Of a stretch of 64,000 nucleotides of DNA, positions 43,955 through 54,048 are shown in pieces. A model generated the notes under the pieces. The model did not search any database and had not been told where the DNA came from. It saw only the letters and a list, made by a program, of their open reading frames with translations. The first letter of the stretch is position 1; every line of letters begins with the position of its first letter. The translations under genes and the position numbers were made by a program. This stretch comes from Burkholderia cepacia ATCC 25416 (lineage in GTDB: Bacteria > Pseudomonadota > Gammaproteobacteria > Burkholderiales > Burkholderiaceae): the NCBI RefSeq assembly GCF_001411495.1, contig NZ_CP012982.1, positions 2,914,001 to 2,978,000 on the forward strand, written 5' to 3'.

Positions 43955-44622
43955 TGCGCCGGGGAATCCGCCCGGGCGATGTGACAAGCTTTCAGTCCGG
44001 AAGGGGGCGCATGCGATGACAAGCAATCCTGACCGAGCACGACGGGTCGCAGTCCTGCGAATCCTTACCGTACTGAAAGCCGTTTCGCTGCCGGTGTTCC
44101 AGCGGAGGAACGCAGCGCTTCGCTGCACTGCGACAACTGCTTGACGCTGCATGCCGGTCGGCGCAGGATACGTCCGTGCATTTGGAGCGGGACGCGCCGG
44201 CCGCGCGGTTCCTGCACCCGCGATACGCAGAAGAACAACGATGAGCCTTTACGCACTCGTACCGGAATACCGGCCCCGCGTCTGTCGGCCCGCCGGAACC
44301 ACGCTTCTCCCGACGCCCGCCGCGTCACGTATCCGTCATCCCGTTTCGTACCGTGCCTCGGTACGCTTTCCCGTTCGCGCGCGAGCCGCGACGATGAACG
44401 GCGCCCGTCCGGCGCGCCGCATCGCGGCACCGTCCGCCATCCTTCATTACCGCATCCTGAACGGCGCCTACACCGGCGTCTCGTGACGCCCGTCGCGCCC
44501 GTCCTTGTATTGCGCCGCCGGCTTTGCCTGGCTGCCCGGCGGCACCGAAGTCCGAAGCATTTCGATTGAGCTTGAAAGAGCACACGCAAGCAGTTCGGTT
44601 CGAGGTTCAAGGAGAAAAACTC
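43955..44622. other. 668-bp stretch without a recognisable gene
   Basis: No reading frame here has family resemblance. One frame (44241-44486, starting MSLYALVPEYRPR) has no ribosome binding site and an arginine-rich composition like frame-shifted GC-rich sequence. No long hairpin with T-run was found. The region may carry the promoter for the downstream operon (good AAGGAG before 44623). Confidence 0.45.
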
Positions 44623-45396
44623 ATGTCGCAGCTTTCGAATGAAGAAGCAAACGGCAGTTCGGGGAGTGGCAAGGTCAAGCTGGTCAAGTGGGCGATCATC
44701 ATCGCCGGCGTCGCGATCGCGGCACCGGCCGCGCTGTTCATCCTGAAGGGGGTGATCGCGCTGGTCACGGCGGGCGTGATCGGTCTCGGCGCGATCTACT
44801 TGGCGCCGGTCGTCGCGATGAAGTTCGCGAACCAGAAGGTGAAGATGATCGTCGAGGAGGCGCAGGCGAATCCGATCGAGACGCTGATCAACCAGCTCGC
44901 GGAAAAGCGCCAGGCGGCACAGAAATTCGCGGACAGCATCACCGCGTTCCGTACCGAGGTGAAGAACTTCGAGAACAAGACGGAACTGTTCGAGAAGCAG
45001 TATCCGGACGACGCGCCGCGCTTCAGGCAGCAGCTCGATACGATGAAGCAACTGCTCTCGTTCCGCGAGGGGCGCTACAAGCAGGTGCAGGCCGAGCTGA
45101 AGAACTTCGCGTCGGCGATCGACCGCGCGAAGGCGATGTGGGACATGTCGCAGGCGGCGCAGCAGATGAACAAGCTCGCGGGCCGGCAGGCGTCCGACAC
45201 GTTCGAGCAGATCAAGACCGACGTGGCCGTCGATTCGGTGATGCGCTCGGTCAACAAGGCGTTCTCCGAAATGGAGACGTCGCTGATGGATAACCCCGAG
45301 GTCAAGCAGGCGCAGCAGCAGGCGGTGGCGAACGCCCCGCACGCGCCCGGGCTCGATGCGGCGAACCCCGCGCAACTGCCGTCGAAACAACAATAA
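44623..45396 (+). CDS. Membrane-anchored coiled-coil hypothetical protein
   Basis: A 257-residue protein with AAGGAG upstream of ATG 44623. After a short polar N-terminus it has two hydrophobic segments (LVKWAIIIAGVAIAAPAALFILKG and ALVTAGVIGLGAIYLAPVVAM). Then comes a long charged helical region (KVKMIVEEAQANPIETLINQLAEKRQAAQKFADSI and on to about residue 215), likely coiled coil. The helical repeat pattern recalls phage-shock PspA-type proteins but lacks their clear signature. It is co-transcribed with the SBP-LysM gene (20 bp apart). Function is unknown. Confidence 0.75.
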   Translation: MSQLSNEEANGSSGSGKVKLVKWAIIIAGVAIAAPAALFILKGVIALVTAGVIGLGAIYLAPVVAMKFANQKVKMIVEEAQANPIETLINQLAEKRQAAQKFADSITAFRTEVKNFENKTELFEKQYPDDAPRFRQQLDTMKQLLSFREGRYKQVQAELKNFASAIDRAKAMWDMSQAAQQMNKLAGRQASDTFEQIKTDVAVDSVMRSVNKAFSEMETSLMDNPEVKQAQQQAVANAPHAPGLDAANPAQLPSKQQ

Positions 45397-45416
45397 CTTC
45401 CTGCAGGCACGCAACC

Positions 45417-46550
45417 ATGAAAAAACTGCTTGGCGCCATCGCGTTTCTGGTAGTGCTCGTCGGCGTATGGATCGTTCATCAGGGCGGCCTGTCGACGCTG
45501 ATTCCCGCGCATGACGCGGCCCCGGCCTCGACATCCGCGCAAAACGGCGACAGCGGCCAGGCGGCGCAGACGCCGCCGTCGGCCAGCGTGCTGCCGGCCG
45601 GCTTCACGCCGCAGGCCAGCACGCTGAAATCGATCGCGGAAAACGGCATCGTGCGGATCTCGGTGCAGAACCCGAGCGAACCGTTCTTCGGCGAGGACAA
45701 GGGCTCGCCGCACGGCTTCAACGTCGAGTTCGCGCGGCTGCTGTTCGCGGACCCGTCGTTCTCGCACGGCGGCAAGCCGGTCGTCGTCGATACGCGCCAC
45801 GAGGTCGACACGTACCCCGGCGTGCCGAAACAACTGCTCGATACCGACGCGAAGGGGAACCACGTGGTCGACGTGGCGATGGACGGGCTGACGTTCCCGG
45901 ACAACACGCCGGCAGGCGTCGTCTATTCGGTGCCGTACGTCGACGATTTCGGCTATTCGCTGATCGTGCGGCAAGGCTCCGCCATCCGCTCGACCGACGA
46001 TCTCACGGGCAAGACGGTCGGCATCCTGAAGGGCGACCCGGACGTGCGTGCGTTCGTCACGCGCCAGTATCCGAACGTGAAATTCGTCGAAGTCGACGAT
46101 TCCGATCCGGCATTCATCGCGAAGAGCATCGACGGCCATACGGTCGATGCGTTCATCTACGACTATCCGTTCGCGGTCAGCTCGATCAAGGGCACCGACC
46201 TGAAATTCGCGGTGACCAAGCTCGACGGCTCGAACATCGCGTACAAGATCGGCGTGCGCGCGGATGACCAGGATCTGCTGATCTACCTGAATGCCGCGAT
46301 CGCGAAGCTCAAGCAGTCGCCGCAGTATCTCGAGCTGCTGCGCAAGTACTTCGTCAGCGACCAGGCGGTGACGACCGCGGCCGCGTCGGGCGAACACACG
46401 TACGTGGTGAAGGCGGGCGACACGCTGAACATGATCGCGGCGAGCAAGCTCGGCAGCGGCCAGCGCTATCGCGAGATTCAACGCCGCAACAACCTCGCCA
46501 ACCCGAACCTGATCCTGGCGGGCCAGCATCTCGTGATTCCGGTGCGCTGA
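45417..46550 (+). CDS. Solute-binding protein with C-terminal LysM domain
   Basis: This 377-residue protein has an N-terminal membrane anchor (LLGAIAFLVVLVGVWIVHQGG) and an Ala/Pro/Ser-rich linker. An amino-acid-type solute-binding domain covers about residues 75-320 (GIVRISVQNPSEPFFGEDKG, GKTVGILKGDPDVRAFV). At residues 327-377 is a LysM domain (HTYVVKAGDTLNMIAASKLGSGQRYREIQRRNNL and LILAGQHLVIPV), which binds peptidoglycan. A binding protein tethered to membrane and wall is unusual; no transporter permease is adjacent. With the upstream coiled-coil protein it forms a two-gene operon. Confidence 0.85.
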   Translation: MKKLLGAIAFLVVLVGVWIVHQGGLSTLIPAHDAAPASTSAQNGDSGQAAQTPPSASVLPAGFTPQASTLKSIAENGIVRISVQNPSEPFFGEDKGSPHGFNVEFARLLFADPSFSHGGKPVVVDTRHEVDTYPGVPKQLLDTDAKGNHVVDVAMDGLTFPDNTPAGVVYSVPYVDDFGYSLIVRQGSAIRSTDDLTGKTVGILKGDPDVRAFVTRQYPNVKFVEVDDSDPAFIAKSIDGHTVDAFIYDYPFAVSSIKGTDLKFAVTKLDGSNIAYKIGVRADDQDLLIYLNAAIAKLKQSPQYLELLRKYFVSDQAVTTAAASGEHTYVVKAGDTLNMIAASKLGSGQRYREIQRRNNLANPNLILAGQHLVIPVR

Positions 46551-46592
46551 CGGCGGCGTGAAGTGAACGAAAAGGAAGGGACGTGAAGGACG

Positions 46593-46631
46593 GCGCGCGG
46601 CCCGGCGGAGGTGATTCGCCGGGCCGCGCGC
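46593..46631. terminator. Bidirectional terminator hairpin between convergent genes
   Basis: Perfect 15-bp stem GCGCGCGGCCCGGCG / CGCCGGGCCGCGCGC with a 9-base loop, between the SBP-LysM gene and the convergent chaA-like gene. Confidence 0.7.
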
Positions 46632-46640
46632 AGGTGGGCG

Positions 46641-47729
46641 TCAGTGGGTGATCGACAGGAACAGGTAGGCGGCGAACAGCGACAGGTGCACGACGCCGTG
46701 CAGCACCGTCGTGCGGCCCTGGCTGAGCGTCAGCGTGCTGACGAGCAGCGTCAGTGCCAGCAGCACGGTTTCCATCGGGCCGATGCCGAGCGTGAGCGGC
46801 TGGCCGACCCAGATGAACACGGCCGCGACGGTCGGGATCGTGAGCCCGATACTCGCGAGCGCCGACCCGAGCGCAAGGTTCATGCTGGTCTGCAGGCGAT
46901 TCGCGCGTGCGGCGGTGACGGCCGCGAGCCCTTCCGGCAGCAGCACGAGCGCGGCGATCACGATACCGACCGCGGCTTCGGGCGCACCGAGCCGCAATAC
47001 GGCATGCTCGACGGCCGGCGACAGCAGCTTCGCGAGCAGCACGACCGCGACGAGGCTCGCGAACAGCAGCAGCAGGCTGATCAGCGCGGTGCGGCTGCTC
47101 GGCGGCGCCGCGTGCACCGATTCGTTCGCGCTGTCGTGCGCGGTGAGAAAGTAGTCGCGGTGACGCACGGTCTGCACGAACACGAATGCGCCGTACAGCA
47201 CGAGCGACGACACGCCGGCGAACGCGAGCTGCGATTTCGAAAAGAACGGGCCCGGTGCGGCGTTCAGGTAGTTCGGCATCACGAGCGACAGCACGGACAG
47301 GGAAGCCAGCACCGCGAGCGCCTTGCTCGCGCCGCGCCCCTGGAAGTCCTGCTCGCCGTGCTTCCATGCGCCGACCAGCAGGCAGATGCCGACGATACCG
47401 TTGCAGATGATCATCACGGCGGCGAACACGGTGTCGCGTGCGAGGCCCGATTTCTCGGGGCCGGCGCCGAGCATTACCGACACGATCAGCGCGACTTCGA
47501 TGACGGTCACGGCGACCGCGAGCACGAGCGTGCCGAACGGTTCGCCGACCCGATGGGCGACGACTTCGGCGTGGTGGACGGCGGCGAACACGGCGCCGGC
47601 GAGTGCGGCGGCGAACACCGCGATGACGAGGCCTTCGGCCGGCACGACGCGCGACAGCGCGAGGACCAGCCATGCGGCAAGCGGGGCCACGAGGGTCCAG
47701 TGCGGGAGTTGGTTGGACGAGAGCGGCAT
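46641..47729 (-). CDS. chaA: Calcium/cation:proton antiporter (ChaA-like)
   Basis: A 362-residue inner-membrane antiporter of the CaCA family. Both alpha-repeat signatures are present: LAVAVTVIEVALIVSVMLGAGPEKSGLARDTVFAAVMIICNGIVG (residues about 68-113), and LPEGLAAVTAARANRLQTSMNLALGSALASIGLTIP (about 255-290). About eleven hydrophobic segments are present. ChaA exchanges Ca2+ or Na+ (and K+) for protons and helps with alkaline and salt stress. GGAAACC lies before the start. It is monocistronic, convergent with the SBP-LysM gene and divergent from the phenylacetate genes. Confidence 0.93.
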   Translation of the reverse strand: MPLSSNQLPHWTLVAPLAAWLVLALSRVVPAEGLVIAVFAAALAGAVFAAVHHAEVVAHRVGEPFGTLVLAVAVTVIEVALIVSVMLGAGPEKSGLARDTVFAAVMIICNGIVGICLLVGAWKHGEQDFQGRGASKALAVLASLSVLSLVMPNYLNAAPGPFFSKSQLAFAGVSSLVLYGAFVFVQTVRHRDYFLTAHDSANESVHAAPPSSRTALISLLLLFASLVAVVLLAKLLSPAVEHAVLRLGAPEAAVGIVIAALVLLPEGLAAVTAARANRLQTSMNLALGSALASIGLTIPTVAAVFIWVGQPLTLGIGPMETVLLALTLLVSTLTLSQGRTTVLHGVVHLSLFAAYLFLSITH

Positions 47730-48223
47730 GGAGGGTTTCCTTATGCGAGTGGCGGCGCGCGACGCGCCGTCACGGGTTGACGAAGCCCGGCCGTACTATC
47801 CGCCGAACGAGGATGATGAAACCGAAAGATGGCAGCACGCAACGGTGCTGCCCTGGGTTCGCCGCCGCGAGGCAGCGAGGGGCGCGGGCGGGCCGGAGCC
47901 CGTCGCGGGATGAAACGATTCGATGCGCCCGCCGCAAACCGCGAGGCGGGCGCGTGAGACGACGCGCGTGCCGGAGGCTCGGTTCCGACCCCGGAAGGGC
48001 GGCCGGCAATGGACGGCAGTGGCGGCGTGACACGCGGTTTCCCCCTGAAATCCGGTGGTTTGCCGGATTTTATCAGGCGTTCGGGGGTCGCTATCTCATA
48101 TTCGAACGCTTTCATTGACCTTTCGGTTTGCAAAAAGTGCCCCGAACGTTCGAATTTTTTGTCTTTGCAGTTTCCGTAACGGTCTCTTGCACGACAAATT
48201 CGGGCACGCCCTGACATAAATCT
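47730..48223. other. Intergenic region with an isolated terminator-like hairpin
   Basis: About 490 bp between the divergent chaA and paaH genes. It contains a terminator-like hairpin at 48048-48070 and a palindrome CGAACGTTCG at 48143-48152 (with TTCGAACG near 48100). No supported gene was found. Confidence 0.4.
48048..48070 (+). terminator. Isolated intrinsic terminator-like hairpin
   Basis: Perfect 8-bp stem AAATCCGG / CCGGATTT around TGGTTTG, followed by TATC. No annotated gene lies upstream on the plus strand, so it may end a small RNA or block read-through. Confidence 0.45.
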
Positions 48224-48237
48224 ACCGACCGGTCGGT
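48224..48237. promoter_or_regulatory. PaaR operator in the paaH promoter
   Basis: ACCGACCGGTCGGT, a perfect 14-bp palindrome, directly before a perfect -10 box TATAAT (48239-48244). This sequence is the conserved inverted repeat recalled for phenylacetate-catabolic core promoters in Burkholderia cenocepacia, bound by the TetR-type repressor PaaR. The paaR gene is not in this window. Confidence 0.85.
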
Positions 48238-48279
48238 TTATAATCGCTCGCACTTCCACTTCATGACGGATCGCAAGCG

Positions 48280-49836
48280 ATGGCTGTTTCTTCTGCACAT
48301 TCGGTGAACCCGGGCGCGCTGGCGCCGTCGGCAGTCGTCGGCGTGATCGGTGCCGGCGCGATGGGCGCGGGCATTGCGCAGGTCGCGGCGGCGGCCGGCC
48401 ATACGGTGCTGCTGTACGACCTGAACGAAGCCGCTTGCGACAAGGCGCTGGCCGGCATCCGCGCGCAGTTCGCGCGGCTCGCGGAGAAGGGCCGGCTCGA
48501 ACCGGCACAGGCTGATGCGGCAGGCAGCCGGCTCCGCGCGGTGCGTGCGCTGGCCGATTTCGCAGGTGCAGCGCTGATCGTCGAGGCGGCCGCCGAGCGG
48601 CTCGACGTGAAGCGCGAGATCTTCGCGACGCTCGAGCGCCATGTCGACGACGCGTGCCTGCTGGCGACCAACACGTCGTCGATCTCGATCACGTCGATCG
48701 CGGCCGGGCTGCGCGCGCCGCAGCGCGTCGCCGGCCTGCATTTCTTCAACCCGGCACCGCTGATGGCGCTCGTCGAGGTGGTCAGCGGGCTCGCGACCGC
48801 GCCCGAAGTCGCACAGGTGCTGGTTGCGACCGCCGCCGCGTGGGGCAAGCAGCCCGTGATGGCCAAATCGACGCCGGGCTTCATCGTGAACCGCGTCGCA
48901 CGGCCGTATTACGCGGAGGCGCTGCGCGTGCTGAACGAACAGGGTGGTGCGCCGGCGTCGATCGACGCGGTGATGCGCGAGGCCGGCGGCTTCCGGATGG
49001 GGCCGTTCGAGCTGATGGACCTGATCGGCCACGACGTGAACTTCGCGGTGACCGAATCGGTGTTCCGCGCGTACTTCAACGACCCGCGCTACACGCCGTC
49101 TCTGATCCAGCAGGAACTCGTGAACGCGGGTTTCCTCGGGCGCAAGTCGGGGCGCGGTTTCTATTCGTATACGGACGGCGCGACGCCGCCCGCGCCCGAT
49201 CTCGAAGCCCCGCGCGCCGCGCCGGCCGACGTCGCACTGTTTGCGCAGGACGGCCCGGCAGCCGCGCTGCATACGCGCTTCACCGAACGCATCGCGGGCG
49301 CCCGGCAGGCCGGCGCGCATGCCGACGACCTGCTCGCGACGGCCGGCCGCGCGTCGATCGCGCTGACCGACGGCCGCACCGCGACCGCGCGCGCCGCGCA
49401 GACGGGCGTGGCCGATCTCGTGCTGGTCGACCTGGCGCGCGATTACACGCAGGCCGGGCTCGTCGCGCTGACGCGTGCGCTCCAGTGCAGCGACGCGGCC
49501 TATGCGGACGCGGTCGGCCTGTTCCAGCAGGCGGGTTTTCGCGTCGTCGGCATCGCCGACGTGCCGGGCATGGTCGCGATGCGCACCGTCGCGATGCTCG
49601 CGAACGAGGCGGCCGACACGGTGAACCAGGGCGTGTGCTCGCCCGCCGATCTCGATCTCGCGATGGAGAAGGGCGTGAACTACCCGTGCGGCCCGCTCGC
49701 GTGGGCCGATGCGATCGGCATCGGCCGCGTGTTTCGCGTGCTGTCGAACCTGGCGGCGAGCTACGGCGAGGACCGCTATCGCGTGTCGCCGCGCATCGCC
49801 GCACTGCATGCGGCCGGCCGCACGTTCCGGTCGTAA
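48280..49836 (+). CDS. paaH: 3-hydroxyacyl-CoA dehydrogenase, phenylacetate pathway (PaaH)
   Basis: A 518-residue cytoplasmic enzyme that oxidises 3-hydroxyadipyl-CoA to 3-oxoadipyl-CoA with NAD+. The N-terminal NAD-binding motif VGVIGAGAMGAGIAQVAAAAGH (residues about 15-36) is followed by the catalytic region LLATNTSSISITSIAAG and GLHFFNPAPLMALVEVV. Then come KTPGFIVNR-type (KSTPGFIVNRVARPYYAEAL) and a duplicated C-terminal domain, a feature of the long PaaH-type protein (about 500 residues). The first gene behind a PaaR-type operator, it is followed by paaK and a crotonase gene. Confidence 0.92.
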   Translation: MAVSSAHSVNPGALAPSAVVGVIGAGAMGAGIAQVAAAAGHTVLLYDLNEAACDKALAGIRAQFARLAEKGRLEPAQADAAGSRLRAVRALADFAGAALIVEAAAERLDVKREIFATLERHVDDACLLATNTSSISITSIAAGLRAPQRVAGLHFFNPAPLMALVEVVSGLATAPEVAQVLVATAAAWGKQPVMAKSTPGFIVNRVARPYYAEALRVLNEQGGAPASIDAVMREAGGFRMGPFELMDLIGHDVNFAVTESVFRAYFNDPRYTPSLIQQELVNAGFLGRKSGRGFYSYTDGATPPAPDLEAPRAAPADVALFAQDGPAAALHTRFTERIAGARQAGAHADDLLATAGRASIALTDGRTATARAAQTGVADLVLVDLARDYTQAGLVALTRALQCSDAAYADAVGLFQQAGFRVVGIADVPGMVAMRTVAMLANEAADTVNQGVCSPADLDLAMEKGVNYPCGPLAWADAIGIGRVFRVLSNLAASYGEDRYRVSPRIAALHAAGRTFRS

Positions 49837-49894
49837 CGCCGGCTTCGTCACCTCGAACACGATAACGACATCACTCCATTGGAGGAGCACCCCG

Positions 49895-51217
<1,323 letters not shown>

Positions 51218-51255
51218 TTCCGATGTTTGCCGTTCTACCCGAGGAAACCTGTTCG

Positions 51256-52056
51256 ATGGATGGATTGAATACCCTGGCCGTCACGGTCGATGCGCGCGGC
51301 ATCGCAACCGTCGCGTTGCAGCGCGGCGACGTGCTCAACGCGTTCGACGAGACGATGATCGCCGAACTGACCGGCGCGTTCACCACGCTCGGCTCACGCG
51401 ACGACGTGCGCGCGATCGTGCTGCGTTCGGACGGCCGCGCGTTCTGCGCCGGCGCCGACCTGCAGTGGATGCAGCGCGCGAGCGCGAACGACGCGGCCGC
51501 GAACCTGCGCGATGCGGAGCGGTTCGCCGCGATGATGCGCGCGATCCGGCAATGCCCGAAGCCGACGGTGGCGCGCGTGCAAGGTCACGCGTTCGGCGGC
51601 GGCGTCGGCCTGTGCGCGGCGTGCGACATCGTGATTGCGAGCGATCACGCACGCTTCTCGGTCAGCGAGGCACGCTTCGGGATCCTGCCGGCCGTGATCG
51701 GGCCGTATCTGGTCGAGGCGGTCGGTCAGCGCCAGGCGCGGCGGCTCGCGCTCACCGCGACGCAGCTCGCCGCCGGCGAGGCGGTCGCGATCGGCCTGAT
51801 CCACCAGGCCGTGCCGCTCGAGTCGCTCGACGAAGCGCTCGACCGGACGCTCGCCGAACTCGGCCGGAACGGCCCGAACGCGCTGATGGAGATCAAGCGC
51901 TTCTTCGACACGATCGGCGAGTATCCGTCGTCCGACGAGCGCGCGGCGTTCACCGCGCAGACGATCTCCCGCGTGCGGGCGACGCCGGAAGCGAAGGAAG
52001 GCTTCGCCGCGTTCTTCGCGAAGCGGCCGCCGGCATGGGAGGCGGGCGCCGAATAA
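51256..52056 (+). CDS. Enoyl-CoA hydratase/isomerase (crotonase), LiuC- or PaaF-like
   Basis: A 266-residue crotonase-fold enzyme. The CoA and oxyanion motifs are DVRAIVLRSDGRAFCAGADLQWMQ and QGHAFGGGVGLCAACDIVIAS, with the catalytic Glu region FSVSEARFGILPAVIGPYLV. The GADLQWM...A..NLRDAERFA pattern resembles methylglutaconyl-CoA hydratase (leucine breakdown). Its place after paaH and paaK suggests a hydratase step of phenylacetate degradation. Both readings are possible. ATG 51256 has GAGGAAA upstream; an in-frame ATG at 51223 would add 11 residues. Confidence 0.9.
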   Translation: MDGLNTLAVTVDARGIATVALQRGDVLNAFDETMIAELTGAFTTLGSRDDVRAIVLRSDGRAFCAGADLQWMQRASANDAAANLRDAERFAAMMRAIRQCPKPTVARVQGHAFGGGVGLCAACDIVIASDHARFSVSEARFGILPAVIGPYLVEAVGQRQARRLALTATQLAAGEAVAIGLIHQAVPLESLDEALDRTLAELGRNGPNALMEIKRFFDTIGEYPSSDERAAFTAQTISRVRATPEAKEGFAAFFAKRPPAWEAGAE

Positions 52057-52077
52057 GCGCAAGCGGAGACGATCGAC

Positions 52078-52107
52078 GGCGCAACGGGCGAGCCCGCATT
52101 TTGCGCC
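52078..52107 (+). terminator. Hairpin after the phenylacetate genes
   Basis: Outer stem GGCGCAA (52078-52084) with TTGCGCC (52101-52107) and inner stem CGGGC/GCCCG. It lies 21 bp after the crotonase stop; no downstream T-run, so efficiency is uncertain. Confidence 0.5.
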
Positions 52108-52177
52108 GCGGGCGCTTGCTCTACAATGCGTGACCCCCGGCGCCCCGCCGGCCCAGCCCCGACCGATTCTTCATCCG

Positions 52178-52849
52178 ATGATCGTCAACCGCCTTATCTC
52201 CGAGATCCTGTTCGGCTTCACCGGCCTGATCGGCATCATCAACCCGATCGGCATCGCGTTCCTGTTTCTCGAACGGACCGAGGCGCTCACCGAACACGAG
52301 CGGGACCTGCTCGCCCGGAAGGTCGCGTTCAACTCGTTCATCGTGCTGCTGGTCGCGTTTTTCGCCGGCACGCCGGTGCTGCATTTCTTCGGGATTTCGA
52401 TGGAAGCGCTGCGGATCGGCGGCGGCTTCGCGGTTGCCGTGGCCGGCTGGCAGATGCTGAACGAACCCGACGGGCCGGGCGGCGGCGACACGCCGGTCAA
52501 GCCGATCGACGCGAACGCGATCATGACGCGCGCGTTCTTCCCGCTGACCGTGCCGCTGACGGTCGGCCCCGGCTCGATCGCGACCGCGATCGCGCTGAAC
52601 GCGAACCGCACGCACAAGCTGTCGGAGTTCATGCTGTCGAGCATCGTGTCGATCGCCGTGTCCGTGCTGGTCGCGGTCGTGATCTGGCAGGTCTACAGCC
52701 GCTCCGCGCTGCTGTCGCGCTACCTCGGCAGCGAAGGCACGAAGGTCGCGAAGCGCGTGTCGGCGTTCCTGCTGCTGTGCATCGGCGTGCAGATCATGCT
52801 GACCGGCTTTTCCGCGTTCCTGCAGCCAATCGCCGACCAGGCCAAGTAA
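52178..52849 (+). CDS. MarC-family membrane protein
   Basis: A 223-residue inner-membrane protein with about six hydrophobic segments. The N-terminal LFGFTGLIGIINPIGIAFLFLERTEALT and the central AFFPLTVPLTVGPGSIATAIALN are diagnostic of MarC/YchE/YhgN. MarC proteins were once linked to multiple antibiotic resistance but that link was not upheld, and their function is unknown. Start ATG 52178 (MIVNRLISEI) is chosen over an in-frame start at 52130 that adds proline-rich residues. It is likely transcribed separately from the phenylacetate genes. Confidence 0.9.
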   Translation: MIVNRLISEILFGFTGLIGIINPIGIAFLFLERTEALTEHERDLLARKVAFNSFIVLLVAFFAGTPVLHFFGISMEALRIGGGFAVAVAGWQMLNEPDGPGGGDTPVKPIDANAIMTRAFFPLTVPLTVGPGSIATAIALNANRTHKLSEFMLSSIVSIAVSVLVAVVIWQVYSRSALLSRYLGSEGTKVAKRVSAFLLLCIGVQIMLTGFSAFLQPIADQAK

Positions 52850-53050
52850 GCAGCCCGCGCCGCAGCGCACGTCCCGCGCAGCCGGCGCCCTGCGCGGCCT
52901 CGCGACCTCGCGACCTCGCGCCGGCGAACGCCCCTTCGTCCGATGCGGCGACGCCGCACGTCTTTTTGCCGCCCGGGATACCATGCGACGGTCCGGCCGA
53001 TGCGCGGCGCGCATCCGGCCGTCAGCTCAACTTCAATCGCGAGGCGTGCA

Positions 53051-54031
53051 ATGGAATACGTGAAATTCGGATCGACAGGGCTGGAAGTGTCCAGCCTGGT
53101 GCTGGGTTGCATGACGTTCGGCGAACCGTCGCGCGGCTCGCACCCGTGGACGCTGCCGGAAGCGGAGAGCCGCCCGATCATCCAGCGGGCGGTCGAAGCC
53201 GGCATCAACTTCTTCGATACCGCGAACATCTATTCGGACGGCACGTCGGAGGAGATCGTCGGCCGCGCGCTGCGCGATTTCGCGAAACGCGACGAGATCG
53301 TGATCGCGACCAAGGTGTTCTACCGGATGCGGCCGGGGCCGAACGGCGCGGGGTTGTCGCGCAAGGCGATCATGACCGACATCGACCAGAGCCTGAAGCG
53401 GCTCGGCACCGATTACGTCGATCTCTACCAGATTCACCGCTGGGATTACGGCACGCCGATCGAGGAGACGCTCGAGGCGCTGCACGACGTCGTGAAGGCC
53501 GGCAAGGCGCGCTATATCGGCGCGTCGTCGATGTCCGCGTGGCAATTCGCGAAGGCGCTGCATACGTCGAAGCAGCACGGCTGGACCCGCTTCGTCAGCA
53601 TGCAGAACCACCTGAACCTGCTGTATCGGGAAGAAGAGCGGGAAATGCTGCCGCTGTGCGCAGACGAGGGGATCGCGGTGATTCCATGGAGCCCGCTCGC
53701 GCGCGGCCGCCTGACGCGCAACTGGGACGAGTCGACCGAGCGGCAGCAGAGCGACGCGGTCGGCCAGCGGCTTTACGACGCGACGGCGGAGTCGGACAGG
53801 GCGGTCGTCGACGCCGTCGCGACGATCGCGGCCGCACGAAACGTGCCGCGTGCGCAGGTGGCACTCGCGTGGGTCGCGCAGAAGGCCGGGGTCACCGCGC
53901 CGATCGTCGGTATTTCGAAGCCGCGGCAACTGGACGACGCACTGGCCGCGCTCGAGCTGAAGCTGACCGACGACGAGATCGCCACGCTCGAGCGCCCGTA
54001 CGTGCCGCACGCGGTCGCCGGGTTCGACTGA
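53051..54031 (+). CDS. Aldo/keto reductase
   Basis: A 326-residue NAD(P)H-dependent oxidoreductase with the AKR fold. The tetrad residues appear as Asp and Tyr in NFFDTANIYSDGTSEE, Lys in IATKVF, and His in DLYQIHRWDYGTPIEET. MTFGEPSRGSHPW and IGASSMSAWQF are typical of the YajO/Tas-like group that reduces aldehydes or xylulose-type sugars. Start ATG 53051 opens MEYVKFGSTGLEVS, the standard N-terminus; the in-frame extension to 52943 is not typical. Substrate is unknown. Confidence 0.92.
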   Translation: MEYVKFGSTGLEVSSLVLGCMTFGEPSRGSHPWTLPEAESRPIIQRAVEAGINFFDTANIYSDGTSEEIVGRALRDFAKRDEIVIATKVFYRMRPGPNGAGLSRKAIMTDIDQSLKRLGTDYVDLYQIHRWDYGTPIEETLEALHDVVKAGKARYIGASSMSAWQFAKALHTSKQHGWTRFVSMQNHLNLLYREEEREMLPLCADEGIAVIPWSPLARGRLTRNWDESTERQQSDAVGQRLYDATAESDRAVVDAVATIAAARNVPRAQVALAWVAQKAGVTAPIVGISKPRQLDDALAALELKLTDDEIATLERPYVPHAVAGFD

Positions 54032-54048
54032 GCGGCGCCGCGCGGCCG

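Noticed and set aside
44241..44486. A plus-strand frame starting MSLYALVPEYRPR
   Set aside because: No ribosome binding site, arginine-rich composition and no family resemblance.
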